Made by a program: the position numbers and the translations under genes. A stretch of DNA of 64,000 nucleotides. Source: Rahnella bruchi. GTDB lineage: Bacteria; Pseudomonadota; Gammaproteobacteria; Enterobacterales; Enterobacteriaceae. Below are positions 9,492-19,631 of this stretch, piece after piece; within the stretch, counting starts at the first letter, position 1, and each line of letters starts with the position of its first letter. The notes under the pieces are model-generated. The model saw only the letters and a list, made by a program, of their open reading frames with translations. It did no database searches and was not told where the DNA came from. The stretch is taken from assembly GCF_003614975.1 (NCBI RefSeq), contig NZ_QZWI01000004.1, positions 62,001-126,000 on the forward strand, given 5' to 3'.

Positions 9492-9516
9492 CTCCTCCCC
9501 CTTCGCGGGGGAGGAG
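9492..9516. repeat. C-rich/G-rich hairpin at convergent yjjA/nth ends
   Basis: CTCCTCCCCC-TTCGC-GGGGGAGGAG is a perfect 10-bp stem in the 43-bp gap between two convergent stop codons. It belongs to the same family as hairpins at 2478, 25832 and 44864. There is no T-run, so if it terminates transcription it is not a canonical intrinsic terminator. Confidence 0.8.
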
Positions 9517-9524
9517 CTGGTACG

Positions 9525-10163
9525 TCACTCCGCATAAACCTTCTCTTTACTCTCGCACAAATCCTCGATCAGACAGCTCCCACACCGCGGTTTGCGTGCA
9601 ATGCAGGTATAGCGACCGTGCAAAATCAGCCAGTGGTGACAATCGAGTTTGAACTCTGCTGGCACCACTTTCAGTAATTTCTCTTCGACGTCATCGACGG
9701 TTTTCCCCGGCGCAAACTTGGTGCGGTTACACACGCGGAAAATGTGCGTGTCCACGGCGATGGTCGGCCAGCCGAAGGCAGTGTTGAGCACCACATTTGC
9801 GGTTTTACGCCCGACGCCCGGCAGGGCTTCCAGTGCGACGCGGTCTTCAGGGACTTCGCCGCTGTGTTTTTCCAGCAAGATACGGCAGGTTTTGATCACG
9901 TTTTCGGCTTTGGCATTGAACAGGCCGATGGTCTTGATGTATTCCTTCACGCCGTCCACGCCAAGCGCCAGAACAGATTCAGGAGTGTTGGCGACCGGAT
10001 ACAACTTTGCCGTCGCCTTATTCACGCTGACATCCGTGGCCTGCGCGGAAAGCAGAACCGAAATCAGCAGCTCGAACGGTGTGGTGTACACCAGTTCGGT
10101 CGTCGGGTGCGGATTGTTGTCCCGCAAACGGCTGAGGATCTCGACGCGCTTTTCCTTATTCAT
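9525..10163 (-). CDS. nth: endonuclease III (DNA glycosylase/AP lyase)
   Basis: Base-excision-repair enzyme removing oxidised pyrimidines and nicking the abasic site, 212 aa. The helix-hairpin-helix is [12 protein letters not shown] with catalytic K120, and the second catalytic residue D138 is in AVDTHIFRV. The C-terminal 4Fe-4S cluster ligands C187, C194, C197 and C203 have the classic C-x6-C-x2-C-x5-C spacing. The start ATG at 10163 overlaps the end of rsxE, as the last gene of the rsx operon; upstream in-frame codons lie inside rsxE. Confidence 0.98.
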   Translation of the reverse strand: MNKEKRVEILSRLRDNNPHPTTELVYTTPFELLISVLLSAQATDVSVNKATAKLYPVANTPESVLALGVDGVKEYIKTIGLFNAKAENVIKTCRILLEKHSGEVPEDRVALEALPGVGRKTANVVLNTAFGWPTIAVDTHIFRVCNRTKFAPGKTVDDVEEKLLKVVPAEFKLDCHHWLILHGRYTCIARKPRCGSCLIEDLCESKEKVYAE

Positions 10164-10854
10164 GCACACTTCCCTTTGGCAGACTTTCTTCAGCGGCAAC
10201 GTGCTGCACCGCTTTACGCGCTTTCATGCGCTGATCAATCATGTATTTCCCCGCCAGCAGCAGGCCCAGGCCGATAAAGGCTCCCGGCGGCAGCATTGCC
10301 AGCAGGAACGGATTATCCAGATGCAGTACTTCGACACGCAACACTTTCGCCCAGCTGCCGAGCAGTAAATCCGCGCCGTTAAACAATACGCCGCTGCCGA
10401 GAATTTCACGCATCGAACCCAGCACGAACATCGCGCAGGTGGCACCCAGCCCGGTCATCGCACCGTCAAGCGCAGCCAGATGGACAGGGCTGCTGGCAGC
10501 GCAGGCTTCGGCGCGTCCGACGACAATACAGTTGGTCACAATCAGTGGGATAAAAATCCCCAGCGCCTGATACAGGCCGAACGCATACGCGTTGATCAGC
10601 ATCTGCACGGTACTCACGACGGAGGCGATAATAAGGACGTAAATCGGGATGCGGATTTCATCCGGGATCCACTTACGGAACGCGGAAATCATGGCGTTAG
10701 TACAGGTCAGCACCAGCGTGGTCGCCAGCCCCAAACCGAGGGCGTTGGTGGCGGTGGACGTCACGGCCAGCAGCGGACAAAGCCCGAGCAGCTGCACCAG
10801 CGAAGAGTTATTGGTCCACAGACCCTGAACGATTATCTTTTTGGCTTCACTCAT
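10156..10854 (-). CDS. rsxE: electron transport complex subunit RsxE
   Basis: Integral membrane subunit of the Rsx (Rnf-type) complex, 232 aa with about six TM helices. Signature stretches are [24 protein letters not shown] and [18 protein letters not shown] (quoted in part), and the sequence is paralogous to RsxA, with the two forming an inverted-topology pair. I chose the ATG at 10854 ([11 protein letters not shown]), which matches E. coli; an ATG four codons earlier is possible. It overlaps rsxG upstream and nth downstream, indicating tight translational coupling. Confidence 0.96.
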   Translation of the reverse strand: MSEAKKIIVQGLWTNNSSLVQLLGLCPLLAVTSTATNALGLGLATTLVLTCTNAMISAFRKWIPDEIRIPIYVLIIASVVSTVQMLINAYAFGLYQALGIFIPLIVTNCIVVGRAEACAASSPVHLAALDGAMTGLGATCAMFVLGSMREILGSGVLFNGADLLLGSWAKVLRVEVLHLDNPFLLAMLPPGAFIGLGLLLAGKYMIDQRMKARKAVQHVAAEESLPKGSVHE

Positions 10855-11479
10855 CACGGGCTCCACAAGGGGTGAGGTGGGAAAGCTGAGACGGTACCGT
10901 CCCGATAAATAATGCCGTGCGTTTTACAGAACGCACTACGGCACGCGGTGTAATGGTCGCGCCGGTAAACTGATCAAACATACCGCCATCTTTCTTCACT
11001 GCCCAGCGCTCATCGGTTGCGCCATTAACGGTCTGATTGGCGAAATGCTTGATCCAGTCGGAAATACGCACTTCAATTTTGTCACCCAGTCCCGGTGTTT
11101 CATGCTGTTCCAGCACGCGGGAACCGTAAACTTTGCCATGAAAATCAGCAGCTACCAGCAATCGAATCGCACCGGAATAGCCGTCAGGCGCGGTGGTTTC
11201 GACCACAGCTGCCACCGGTTGACCCTCTTTGCGCGCCAGATACATCCGGTGTGGTGTGACAGTCCCCAGGGATGCATCGGTGACGTTGTAACATTCATTC
11301 TGCATGTCGTTATCGTAGACACTGGCCGGGATCACCTGATCAAACAGCGATTTTTGCTGTAACAGTGCCTGATGTTCAATCGTCGGCTTGGTCATCAGAT
11401 TGACCAGCGCCGTCATGCCGGTCATCAGTGCGCCAAAGAAAGCCAGGATCAGGCCGTGGCGTCGCATTGTTGCTAACAT
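10847..11479 (-). CDS. rsxG: electron transport complex subunit RsxG (covalent FMN)
   Basis: Membrane-anchored periplasmic flavoprotein of the Rsx complex, 210 aa. One N-terminal TM helix (about 9-29) is followed by the FMN-binding domain; the flavin attaches by phosphoester to T175 in [12 protein letters not shown]. Other conserved parts are YSGAIRLLV and ETPGLGDKI. It lies 9 bp after rsxD and overlaps rsxE by 8 nt. Its role is relay of electrons between RsxC/D and RsxE/A. Confidence 0.96.
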   Translation of the reverse strand: MLATMRRHGLILAFFGALMTGMTALVNLMTKPTIEHQALLQQKSLFDQVIPASVYDNDMQNECYNVTDASLGTVTPHRMYLARKEGQPVAAVVETTAPDGYSGAIRLLVAADFHGKVYGSRVLEQHETPGLGDKIEVRISDWIKHFANQTVNGATDERWAVKKDGGMFDQFTGATITPRAVVRSVKRTALFIGTVPSQLSHLTPCGARDE

Positions 11480-11488
11480 AATTCTTCC

Positions 11489-12541
11489 TCAGCGATGCCC
11501 GTAAACGCGCGGTTGCGTGTAGTGATCAATCAGTGGCACGGTGATATTGGCCAGTAAAACTGCAAAAGCGATGCCATCCGGATAACCGCCGTAACTGCGG
11601 ATAAGCCATACCAGTAAACCAATCAGCGCACCAAAAATCAGACGGCCTTTCGGCGTGGTGGAAGCGGTCACCGGATCAGTTGCGATAAAGAACGCGCCGA
11701 GCATCGTCGCGCCGGAGAACAGCCCGACCAGCGGCGAGGAATAACTTTCCGGTGCCAGACCCCACGCAATGCCTGCGCACACGGCCAGCATGCCTAACAT
11801 CGCCACCGGAATATGCCAGCTGATGATTTTACGCCACATCAGGAACAGACCCCCGGCCAGGAACCCGAGGTTAATCCACTGCCAGCCAATACCGGCCAGC
11901 GTGCCGCCAAACAGCGGTGTGCCGAGGATTTGATCGGCGGTATGCCCTGAACGCAGACCGGTTTTAAACGCATCCAGCGGGGTGGCCTGCGTCACGCCAT
12001 CCACGTTCATATTCAGCTGATACGCGGTCAGGTCCTGACTGTTGTGGCCGGTAAAAATGGTCAGCAACGTATCGGCGAATCCGACGTGATGATGTTGCAG
12101 GGCATCCGGCGGCAGCCAGGTGGTCATCTGCACCGGGAACGAAATCAGCAGCACCACATAACCGACCATCGCCGGATTAAACGGATTCTGTCCAAGACCG
12201 CCGTAAAGCTGTTTGGCAATGATGATGGCGAAAATCGTGCCGAGCACCACCATCCACCACGGGCCGAGTGGCGGCAGGCTGACGCCGAGTAAAACCGCGG
12301 TCAGCAGGGCGCTGTTATCGCCCAGACGTTTTTTCACCGGCAGTTTGCGCAGTTGCAATACCGCGCCTTCTGCCAGCAGGGCAATCACGATAGCCAGCGT
12401 CAGCTGAACCAGCGTGCCGTAACCAAAAAACCAGACCTGAGCGATCAGGCCGGGAATACACGCCAGGATCACCATCATCATGATGGTGCTGGTGTTCTGG
12501 CGGTTATGCGTAAAAGGTGAACTTGCGATCCTGAAGGCCAT
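11489..12541 (-). CDS. rsxD: electron transport complex subunit RsxD
   Basis: Integral membrane flavoprotein with about 9-10 TM helices, 350 aa, homologous to NqrB. The covalent FMN site is T187 in TQATPLDAF, the same residue number as reported for RnfD/RsxD. Other hallmark segments are [29 protein letters not shown] and [14 protein letters not shown]. It starts directly after the rsxC stop codon with no intervening base. Confidence 0.96.
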   Translation of the reverse strand: MAFRIASSPFTHNRQNTSTIMMMVILACIPGLIAQVWFFGYGTLVQLTLAIVIALLAEGAVLQLRKLPVKKRLGDNSALLTAVLLGVSLPPLGPWWMVVLGTIFAIIIAKQLYGGLGQNPFNPAMVGYVVLLISFPVQMTTWLPPDALQHHHVGFADTLLTIFTGHNSQDLTAYQLNMNVDGVTQATPLDAFKTGLRSGHTADQILGTPLFGGTLAGIGWQWINLGFLAGGLFLMWRKIISWHIPVAMLGMLAVCAGIAWGLAPESYSSPLVGLFSGATMLGAFFIATDPVTASTTPKGRLIFGALIGLLVWLIRSYGGYPDGIAFAVLLANITVPLIDHYTQPRVYGHR

Positions 12542-14647
12542 CTATTCCTCGTTCGACATTGTCTGAGCGGCTTTACGGGCCTTAACTCGGGCGATCGCTG
12601 CAGCCACAGCGGCTTTGCGTGGATCGCTTTCTTGTTGTGATGTTTCTTTTTCTTCCGGTTCAGCGTCCTGCGCTTCACTCAGTGCGGCGGCTTTCTTCGC
12701 TTTGGCACGGGCGATAGCAGCAGCCACAGCCGCCTTGCGTTTGTCGTCTGCTGAAGGTTCAGCAGGTGACGTTGTCACATTTTCTTCTGTATTCACCGGT
12801 TGCGCGGCGGCGGCTTTTTTTGCTTTCACACGGGCGATGGCTGCGGCAACGGCGGCCTTACGGTCATCCTCTGCCGGAGCCTGCGGGGCCACTGCCAGCT
12901 CGCTTTCTTTTGCCTCAACGACGACGCCGGTATTTCCGGCTTTCTTCGCTTTTACGCGGGCGATAGCCGCAGCCAGGGCAGCTTTGCGGTCATCTTCCGC
13001 AGAGGGCGGTGATTCAGGCACCGGCTCAGAAGCCACCGGAATCTCCTGTTCCGCTGCGGCTTTCTTCGCTTTCGCTCGGGCAATAGCAGCGGCCAGCGCG
13101 GCTTTGCGCGGATCGGCTTCGGCAGATTGTTCTGCCACGATTTCAGTGACCGCTGCTTCTTCCACTGGCGCTTCGTCCAGCTTCACGGCCGCTTTCTGAT
13201 GTTTCTCTTCACGCGCTAACTTCTCGCGTTCCATGCGCGCTTGTTTAGCTTCGAAGCGGGCTTTGGCTTCAGTCGCGCGGGCAGTTTCGCTGTCGATGGC
13301 GCGGATTTCGGCCTTTTCCTGACGGTAATACTGCACCAGAGGAATGTTGCTCGGGCAGACGTACGCACAGGCACCACATTCGATACAGTCGAACAGATTA
13401 TGCTTACGCGCTTTCTCGTGTTCTTCACCTTTACTGAACCAGTAAAGTTGCTGTGGCAGCAGACCTGCCGGGCAGGATTCTGCGCACAGGCTGCAACGGA
13501 TACAGGCTTCTTCCTGCTCGGGCTGACCGAGTTCAGATTCAGAGGGTGCCAGCAGGCAGTTGGAAATTTTGACCACAGGCACATTAAGCGACGGCAGGGT
13601 AAAGCCCATCAGAGGGCCGCCCATAATCACCATTTTTTTGTCGCCCTGTGGCTGCAATTCGCCTTCACGCATCAGATGTTCAATCGGTGTGCCCAGACGC
13701 GCCCAGACGTTGCCGGGTTTTGCCATTGCTTCGCCGGTGAGTGTCACTACACGCTCAATCAGCGGTTCGCCGTCGATAATTGCGCGTTTAATGGCAAACA
13801 CGGTACCGACGTTTTGCATCAGCACGCCGATGGACGACGAATGATGGCCTTTTGGCACTTCAAGACCGGTCAGAATTTTGGTCAGCTGTTTCGCGCCGCC
13901 GGAAGGGTATTTGGTCGGGATCACCCGCAGCTCGATGCGCACACCATCAGCCTGTTCGGCTTTGATCGCCGCTTTAAAAGCCGCAACGGCTTCGGGCTTA
14001 TTGTCTTCGATGCCAATCAGCACGCGTTCAGGATGCAGCATATGACACAGAATGCGCGTGCCTGCGAGGATCTCGGCGGCATGTTCCTGCATCAGCCGGT
14101 CATCAGCGGTGATATAAGGCTCGCATTCGGCGGCGTTGAGGATAAGCGTGCGTGTAGATGTCAGACCGCCTGCCAGTTTGCTGGCCGTCGGGAAACCTGC
14201 ACCGCCCAGCCCGGCGATACCGGCCTGGCTGATCTGCTGATTCAGTTCACCGGCAGAAAGCTCGCGGTAATCGGCAATCAATTCACGCTCGCACCAGATA
14301 TCAAGACCGTCGGCTTCGATCAATACACACATTTCTTTCAGGCCGGAAGGGTGCGCGGTGATATGCGGTTCGATGGCGGTGATCACGCCCGACGTTGGCG
14401 CATGTACCGGCACGGTACGGCCACGGCCTGTGGTCAGCGGCTGACCTTTCAGAATGCGGTCGCCAGCTTTTACACACAGCTCGCCTTCAGGGCCAAGATG
14501 TTGCTGAAGAGGGATGATAAAGCGCTCAGGCAGCTGCACGTGGCGCAGCGGAACGTGGCTCGACTGAGTCTTCATTTCCGGCGGATGAATACCGCCATCA
14601 AAGTCCCAGACTTTGTCTTTTTTGAGCGCGGCAAACAGATTAAACAT
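12542..14647 (-). CDS. rsxC: electron transport complex subunit RsxC with repeat-rich C-terminus
   Basis: Peripheral membrane subunit, 701 aa, that takes electrons from NADH or passes them on in the Rsx complex. The N-terminal two thirds has the flavin/NADH-type fold ([37 protein letters not shown]) and two ferredoxin motifs, [12 protein letters not shown] and [12 protein letters not shown], at about 372-421. The last 190 residues are low-complexity: five copies of a DxRKAAxAAAIARxKAKKAA unit separated by acidic linkers. E. coli RsxC has a similar tail. Start is ATG 14647, one base after rsxB's stop, giving MFNLFAAL; an earlier ATG inside rsxB is unlikely. Confidence 0.96.
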   Translation of the reverse strand: MFNLFAALKKDKVWDFDGGIHPPEMKTQSSHVPLRHVQLPERFIIPLQQHLGPEGELCVKAGDRILKGQPLTTGRGRTVPVHAPTSGVITAIEPHITAHPSGLKEMCVLIEADGLDIWCERELIADYRELSAGELNQQISQAGIAGLGGAGFPTASKLAGGLTSTRTLILNAAECEPYITADDRLMQEHAAEILAGTRILCHMLHPERVLIGIEDNKPEAVAAFKAAIKAEQADGVRIELRVIPTKYPSGGAKQLTKILTGLEVPKGHHSSSIGVLMQNVGTVFAIKRAIIDGEPLIERVVTLTGEAMAKPGNVWARLGTPIEHLMREGELQPQGDKKMVIMGGPLMGFTLPSLNVPVVKISNCLLAPSESELGQPEQEEACIRCSLCAESCPAGLLPQQLYWFSKGEEHEKARKHNLFDCIECGACAYVCPSNIPLVQYYRQEKAEIRAIDSETARATEAKARFEAKQARMEREKLAREEKHQKAAVKLDEAPVEEAAVTEIVAEQSAEADPRKAALAAAIARAKAKKAAAEQEIPVASEPVPESPPSAEDDRKAALAAAIARVKAKKAGNTGVVVEAKESELAVAPQAPAEDDRKAAVAAAIARVKAKKAAAAQPVNTEENVTTSPAEPSADDKRKAAVAAAIARAKAKKAAALSEAQDAEPEEKETSQQESDPRKAAVAAAIARVKARKAAQTMSNEE
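12556..13110 (-). repeat. five-copy internal repeat in rsxC
   Basis: Five units encode the consensus RKAAxAAAIARxKAKKAA at spacings of 36-49 codons. At the DNA level the units share long near-identical stretches, so copy number could change by slippage or recombination without a frameshift. Confidence 0.9.
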
Positions 14648-14648
14648 G

Positions 14649-15215
14649 TTACTCCGCATGGATGACCTGAACCGGAATGGACTGCAAATCCCATTTCCAG
14701 TTTGCGGTGGTGGTTTTTACCGGCAGCATTTCGATGCAGTCGGTCGGACACGGCGCGACGCAAAGGTCACAGCCGGTACATAAATCGGTGATCACGGTAT
14801 GCACGGCGCGGGTGGCGCCCACGATGGCATCGACCGGACAGGCCTGAATGCACTTGGTGCAGCCGATGCAGTTGCTCTCGTCGATGTAGGCGACTTTGCG
14901 CACCGGCACAGCTGCGGCGGCATCTTCGCCCATCGGTTGTGGTTCGACGTTCAGCAGGGTGGCCAGTTTGAGCATTACCGCTTCGCCGCCCGGCACACAT
15001 TTATTGATGTTGTCGCCATTGGCGACCGCTTCGGCATAAGGTTTACAGCCGGGATAGCCGCATTGTGCGCACTGGCTTTGCGGCAGAATATCGTCAATCT
15101 GATCGACAACAGGGTTGCCTTCGACGGCAAAACGGCGTGATGCATAGCCCAGCAGCAGGCCAAAGACCAGTGCCAGTGCGGTCAGCGCGCCAATCGCTAC
15201 CCATAATTCAAACAT
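14649..15215 (-). CDS. rsxB: electron transport complex subunit RsxB (ferredoxin)
   Basis: Membrane-anchored multi-cluster ferredoxin, 188 aa. An N-terminal TM helix (residues 5-22) is followed by a four-cysteine motif [15 protein letters not shown] and then two classical 4Fe-4S motifs, [16 protein letters not shown] and [16 protein letters not shown]. It overlaps the rsxA stop by one base and is followed after one base by rsxC. Confidence 0.97.
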   Translation of the reverse strand: MFELWVAIGALTALALVFGLLLGYASRRFAVEGNPVVDQIDDILPQSQCAQCGYPGCKPYAEAVANGDNINKCVPGGEAVMLKLATLLNVEPQPMGEDAAAAVPVRKVAYIDESNCIGCTKCIQACPVDAIVGATRAVHTVITDLCTGCDLCVAPCPTDCIEMLPVKTTTANWKWDLQSIPVQVIHAE

Positions 15216-15796
15216 TAGAATTTCACCAGACCTGTGAAGCCCATAAAGGCTAATGACATCAGGCCAGCCGTAACCAGCGCAATCGAAGAACCTTTAAACG
15301 GAGCAGGGACATCAGCCACCACCAGACGTTCACGAATGGCGGCGAACAGCACCATCACCAGCGAGAAACCGAGCGAGGCAGCGAATCCGTACAAAGCGGA
15401 CTGCATAAAGTTGAACTGCTGGTTGATGTTCAGCAGTGCCACGCCGAGTACGGCGCAGTTGGTGGTGATAAGCGGCAGAAAGATACCCAGCAGGCGATAG
15501 AGCGACGGGCTGGTTTTGCGTACCACCATTTCGGTGAACTGCACGACAACGGCGATCACCAGAATAAAGGCCATGGTGCGAAGATACACCAGACCCAGCG
15601 GCATCAGGATGAAAGTGTTAACAATCCATGAGCAGATATTCGACAGGGTGATAACGAACGTGGTCGCCAGCCCCATACCGATCGCGGATTCCAGTTTCTT
15701 GGAAACACCCATAAACGGGCACAGGCCAAGAAACTTAACCAGTACGAAGTTATTTACCAGCACAGTGCCGACAAAAAGTAATAAATAAGAGGTCAT
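15215..15796 (-). CDS. rsxA: electron transport complex subunit RsxA
   Basis: First gene of the rsx operon: 193-aa membrane protein with six TM helices, paralogue of RsxE. Hallmarks are [18 protein letters not shown] and [17 protein letters not shown]. In E. coli the complex keeps SoxR reduced and hence off; in other bacteria the related Rnf complex couples ferredoxin and NAD to ion pumping. A 40-bp gap separates it from the upstream ydgK, so it may share ydgK's transcript or have its own promoter there. Confidence 0.97.
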   Translation of the reverse strand: MTSYLLLFVGTVLVNNFVLVKFLGLCPFMGVSKKLESAIGMGLATTFVITLSNICSWIVNTFILMPLGLVYLRTMAFILVIAVVVQFTEMVVRKTSPSLYRLLGIFLPLITTNCAVLGVALLNINQQFNFMQSALYGFAASLGFSLVMVLFAAIRERLVVADVPAPFKGSSIALVTAGLMSLAFMGFTGLVKF

Positions 15797-15836
15797 GACA
15801 ATTGCCCGGACATAATAAACATTAAAAACTTCAGGG

Positions 15837-16277
15837 TTATTCCGTGAAGGTTTCTTTTACCCGCAATGAGCGCTTGAAATAAGGCACAAAGACTGCGGCG
15901 GCCAATAAAGGTAACAATAAGTTACGAACGGCCAAATCATCGGTAACTGGCGAGAATGCAAAGGCTTTTACCGCCAGAAGCACCGTACACAATAACCAGA
16001 TAATATACATTTTCGGTAAGGCTCTTGCGCGCTTACAGAATTGCCACAATACCGCGACGGTAAATGCCCCCATCGCCAGCGTGGTCACCACGGAGAAATA
16101 CCATTGCAGGGTAAATGCCTGCGAGTTGGTGAATAAGTATTCACGGGATTCCGGCACAAATAATGCCATTGAAAACAGAAACAGCATTAATACGACGCTC
16201 AAGAGCGTCACAATCAGATACGCCATCGGGGCCAGTAACCAACCGCCAATACGTTTATAGCCCGGATTATTCGACAT
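15837..16277 (-). CDS. ydgK: DUF2569 inner membrane protein, YdgK
   Basis: Four-TM protein of 146 aa (TM at about 12-35, 52-78, 85-105 and 110-132). The opening [18 protein letters not shown] is the DUF2569 hallmark. It stands upstream of rsxA exactly as ydgK does in E. coli. The ATG at 16277 (MSNNPG) is preferred; an in-frame GTG five codons earlier is possible. Function is unknown; conserved linkage hints at, but does not prove, a role with the Rsx complex. Confidence 0.85.
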   Translation of the reverse strand: MSNNPGYKRIGGWLLAPMAYLIVTLLSVVLMLFLFSMALFVPESREYLFTNSQAFTLQWYFSVVTTLAMGAFTVAVLWQFCKRARALPKMYIIWLLCTVLLAVKAFAFSPVTDDLAVRNLLLPLLAAAVFVPYFKRSLRVKETFTE

Positions 16278-16440
16278 AAAAGCTTTTCTCACGCTGGTTT
16301 TGCCATCAAATCAGCACAGGGAGAGTTCCCCGACCTTCAAGGCGCAGTAGCTTAACCTGTGAGAGGCATTCTCGTTATCGTATTTATGTGATCAATACCT
16401 TAATCCTTCATGCCGTCTCTGTGTTGAACGCCTTCACGCG

Positions 16441-16472
16441 CCCCGGTCAGATACTTTTGTATGCTGCCGGGG
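16441..16472. terminator. hairpin downstream of dcuC
   Basis: CCCCGGTCAGATAC-TTTT-GTATGCTGCCGGGG pairs over about 13 bp with one bulge per arm. It sits 60 bp after the dcuC stop and before ydgK, so it may separate the two transcripts. A smaller hairpin, CCTGAA-TGC-TTCAGG, is nearer the stop at about 16501-16515. Neither has a T-run. Confidence 0.5.
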
Positions 16473-16531
16473 ACTTGTTCAGTTGCCGCCTTGATACAGC
16501 CTGAATGCTTCAGGTATTAAAACGGGGAGGT

Positions 16532-17899
16532 TTAGTGAACTGGCACCAGAATTTCAGTGGCGATAACCACCACAATCAGGCCAACCAGCACGGGAACAGA
16601 AGTTCGTTTTACCACTTCGAAAGGGGATATTTTTGCCATACCGGCCACGGCCACGACGACGCCGGAAACCGGTGAAATGGTGCGTCCCAGGTTAGATGCC
16701 TGCAACATCGGGATCACCAGATATTCAGGGTTGATGCCCATTTTGGCGGCCAGTTTCGGAATGAGTTCGACGAACGCATAGAAGGAGGCGTTACCGGAGC
16801 CGGTGGTCATGGCGGCAAGTACGGTGATGACCACCAGAACTAACATCATGACAATGCTGCCTGAGCCGAAGTTTTGTGCCAGTCCGATCAGGCTGCTGAT
16901 AAACCCGACGGTGCTTAATCCCTGGGCAAACACGCCAGCTGCAACCAGCAGCATCACCACGTTGGCGAAGGCATCCGCCATACCGCGATAAGCCACGTCC
17001 AGACCGGCAAAGACTGCCTTGCCGTTACGGTTACGCAGCGTTTCAATGATGGCGGTCAGTAACATACAAATCACCAGAATGGTGATGATATGCAAACTCG
17101 GCCCCCATTTTCCGTCAAAAATCAGCACACCGATAATCGGCGTGAAAGGCAAAATGGCATAAAAAGCGGGAGCGTTGGTTTCGACCACATCGTCTGCATT
17201 GGAGTCGATGGTATCGACCTGCGTGCTGGTATCGCGTTTATCCAGATAGCGCTGCCAGAAGAAGTGCGCAACCGCCATCGCTACAATGGCAGCAATTGAA
17301 ATCGGCAGGGTGACTTTAAAGGCAAAATCCACCAGAGGCATGTTTGCTGCCTGCGCCGCCAGCACCACATCGCCGGAAGTCGGGGAAAGAATAATCGCCG
17401 CCGGAGATGCACAAATTGCCGCCGCTGCGCCACGACTGATGCCGACGTTGACCATAATCGGGAACAGGGTAGCCATCAGCAGTACGCCCAGACCGGTCGC
17501 CGAAGATACCGCCAGTGACATCAGGCACGCCAGTATATAAGCGGCGACCATCAGAATGTAAGGGGAGTTGATCATCTGCAACGGGCGGGACGCCAGTTTG
17601 ACGACCACATCGTTAGCGCCGATATGGGTCATATACGCCGCGAAACCGCACAGCATCATAATCATCATGCCGAGATCGCCGCCGCGGCTCATCAGCAGGA
17701 TTTTAACGTATTCAACAATATCCGTCGCATTCCAGCCGGTACTTTTAGTGCCTTCCGGCAGGATGCTGTGACCCATGATTGCGCTGATAATCAGCAGTAA
17801 TAAGCCACCTACCATCAAAACGCCGGTGGGTGAATAGCCTTTGATGATATAGCGGCCAACAAACACGGCGACCACCAGTCCGATCAGTAATTCCAGCAT
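16532..17899 (-). CDS. dcuC: anaerobic C4-dicarboxylate transporter DcuC
   Basis: Inner-membrane carrier of the DcuC family, 455 aa with about 12 TM helices, which exports succinate during fermentation and can exchange fumarate and succinate. Near-identity with the E. coli protein as I recall it runs through VEYVKILLMSRGGDLGMMIM, ASPAAIILSPTSGDVVLAAQ and TGSGNASFYAFVELIPKL. I chose the ATG at 17899 with GGGGAA about 7 nt upstream; the longer frame to 17947 has no matching N-terminus. A plausible FNR half-conserved site at 17974-17987 fits anaerobic expression. Confidence 0.94.
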   Translation of the reverse strand: MLELLIGLVVAVFVGRYIIKGYSPTGVLMVGGLLLLIISAIMGHSILPEGTKSTGWNATDIVEYVKILLMSRGGDLGMMIMMLCGFAAYMTHIGANDVVVKLASRPLQMINSPYILMVAAYILACLMSLAVSSATGLGVLLMATLFPIMVNVGISRGAAAAICASPAAIILSPTSGDVVLAAQAANMPLVDFAFKVTLPISIAAIVAMAVAHFFWQRYLDKRDTSTQVDTIDSNADDVVETNAPAFYAILPFTPIIGVLIFDGKWGPSLHIITILVICMLLTAIIETLRNRNGKAVFAGLDVAYRGMADAFANVVMLLVAAGVFAQGLSTVGFISSLIGLAQNFGSGSIVMMLVLVVITVLAAMTTGSGNASFYAFVELIPKLAAKMGINPEYLVIPMLQASNLGRTISPVSGVVVAVAGMAKISPFEVVKRTSVPVLVGLIVVVIATEILVPVH

Positions 17900-17973
17900 G
17901 ATTGTATTCCCCGAGATTAAATTTGGATCCAAGTGAAAGGCGGGCACTTTGCCGAAATAGCTGAACGGGCGTA

Positions 17974-17987
17974 ATGACGCTCATCAA
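17974..17987 (-). promoter_or_regulatory. FNR-like site upstream of dcuC
   Basis: On the minus strand the sequence reads TTGAT-GAGC-GTCAT against the consensus TTGAT-N4-ATCAA, 8 of 10 conserved positions. It is 75 bp before the dcuC start codon. E. coli dcuC is known to be FNR-activated; the site here is a prediction. Confidence 0.45.
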
Positions 17988-18118
17988 TTATGGGTGATGA
18001 AAAGGCAGGGAATATCAAAATATGTGATGTTTAACCAGGGCCAGACTGAGCTGATTTGGGATCGGCGGTTTTGCTGCCCCCCAAATCAAGGGAGCAGCCT
18101 GAGCCGGTGGCCGAAAAA

Positions 18119-19327
18119 TCAAAGTTTCGGGATCTCCCGATAAAATCCGACGCCAATCAGGCGGCCAAATAAAAATGGGATGAATTTCCGACCGCGCAGC
18201 CATGCTTCCATCCGGGATGGCGGGCGGGTGCGTTTTTTCTGTCCTGCTTTGCTGATCATGATCTGCAAGGCCTGCGTCGCCCAGGTCGGGAACGTCCGGC
18301 GGCGCTGGATGCGTTTTAAATGCCGCAACGTCAGGCGTCCGGCTTTCAGCGGTTCGGTGATGATATTCGCCGTCGCAACAGCATCCTGAATCGCCAGATT
18401 CACGCCGACACCCCCGATAGGCGACATCGCATGAGCCGCGTCGCCGATACACAGCAGCCCCGGTTTAGCCCATTCTTTCAGGCGGTCGATGCGGATCACC
18501 AGCAGACGCACGTCATCCCAGCTGAGAATATCCTCCGCCAAACGCGGACGTTCGAATGGCGACACTTCGGTGAGCAGGTCCAGGAAGGGCGCGATGCCCT
18601 GTGCTTTGAGCGTATCCAGACTGTCTTTTGGGATCGAATACCCGCACTGCCAGTAATCTGCGCGATCGATCATGATGAAGTTTTTCTTCGGGCCCCGATG
18701 CCCCATCGCCCACTGCGGATCGTCCGGACGTTTGTGGATTTTCAGCCACAGCACGTCACGCGGTGCGCCGTAACGACGGATTTCCATCCCGGCCTGTTCG
18801 CGAACGACGGAGTTACGTCCGTCGCATCCCACCACCAGACTGGCATTGAAACGCTGCGTTTCGCCGTTCACTTCGGCCAGAACACCCGAGACCTGACGTT
18901 TATCTTCCAGTAACGACAGCACCTGCGCATTGTGAATGAGCCGGAAGTTCGGCAGCTGGGCGGCCTTACTGGCAATGAAGTTAAGGAAATCCCACTGCGG
19001 CATAAACGCGATGAATTTGCACTGCGTCGGCAGGTGGCTGAAGTCCGCCAGCGTGGTTTCTTTGCCGTTGATTTCGCCGTAGAGCTTTTCCGCACGCTGA
19101 TGCGGCAGGGCGAGGAACTCCTCAAGAAACCCCAGTTGCCAGATGATGTCCAGCGTCGAGGGATGGATAGTATCGCCGCGAAAATCGCGCAAAAAATCAC
19201 GGTGCTTTTCCAGCACGGTGACGTCAATCCCCTTACGCGCCAGAAGATATCCCAGCATTAAACCTGCGGGACCCCCGCCGACGATGCAGCAAGACGCTGC
19301 TGCGCAGGACTCAGTGTTCGGTGTCAT
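18119..19327 (-). CDS. FAD-dependent monooxygenase (PHBH/UbiH-fold)
   Basis: Flavoprotein aromatic hydroxylase-type enzyme, 402 aa. The FAD dinucleotide-binding motif GGGPAGLMLGYLLARKG with the distal acid in VLEKH is at about residues 17-41; the second motif VVGCDGRNSVVREQAG is at about 166-181, and the third, LCIGDAAHAMSPIGGVGVN, at about 293-311. These three define class A flavin monooxygenases. It stands alone, divergent from the GntR operon, with a Fur-box-like palindrome 30 bp upstream. The substrate is not identifiable: phenolics, antibiotics or a quinone precursor are all possible within this fold. Confidence 0.82.
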   Translation of the reverse strand: MTPNTESCAAASCCIVGGGPAGLMLGYLLARKGIDVTVLEKHRDFLRDFRGDTIHPSTLDIIWQLGFLEEFLALPHQRAEKLYGEINGKETTLADFSHLPTQCKFIAFMPQWDFLNFIASKAAQLPNFRLIHNAQVLSLLEDKRQVSGVLAEVNGETQRFNASLVVGCDGRNSVVREQAGMEIRRYGAPRDVLWLKIHKRPDDPQWAMGHRGPKKNFIMIDRADYWQCGYSIPKDSLDTLKAQGIAPFLDLLTEVSPFERPRLAEDILSWDDVRLLVIRIDRLKEWAKPGLLCIGDAAHAMSPIGGVGVNLAIQDAVATANIITEPLKAGRLTLRHLKRIQRRRTFPTWATQALQIMISKAGQKKRTRPPSRMEAWLRGRKFIPFLFGRLIGVGFYREIPKL

Positions 19328-19631
19328 GCCAACCTGCCTGAACGGATGAATTTACATGATAACAATTATCATTTGCACCAGTGTGCGTCAATCCATCCCG
19401 TGCTACATCACAGAACATTTCCTGCACAGCGCCATAACAAATCCCTGTGTTTTTGCACCACCGCGATCTGACCTTTACTGTCCGTTTTGGCTGTCATTCG
19501 CTCAATTTGTCTGTAAATTATTCAGTTAGCGGTCATTTTTAAAACTGGCAGACTAATTGCAAAGTGGTCCACAGGTTGAGTTGTTGGGCCAATTTTGGTC
19601 AGTACCCCAGAAGCCCTGTCCGGAGAAGCCA
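19328..19631. promoter_or_regulatory. divergent control region, FAD monooxygenase / GntR operon
   Basis: This 304-bp gap carries both divergent promoters. The Fur-like palindrome lies at its left end. Near the right end, close to the GntR start, are several TGGNC motifs (TGGTCCACAGG near 19564 and TTGGTCAGTACC near 19595) that could be binding sites for the adjacent FadR-type regulator, but none is a clear palindrome. No gene is supported. Confidence 0.45.
19357..19371. promoter_or_regulatory. Fur-box-like palindrome
   Basis: TGATAACAATTATCA is a near-perfect match to the 7-1-7 Fur consensus TGATAATNATTATCA (one mismatch) and is symmetric around its centre. It lies 30 bp upstream of the FAD monooxygenase start codon, where bound Fur would cover the promoter. 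Confidence 0.65.

Noticed and set aside
9649-10368. 239-codon plus-strand frame opposite nth and rsxE
   Set aside because: Shadow of two conserved minus-strand genes; no start signal or recognisable domain.
13241-14665. A 474-codon open frame on the plus strand opposite rsxC
   Set aside because: It is antisense to a well-supported gene with ferredoxin and flavin motifs, reads Cys/Arg/His/Phe-rich without domain pattern, and has no ribosome-binding site.
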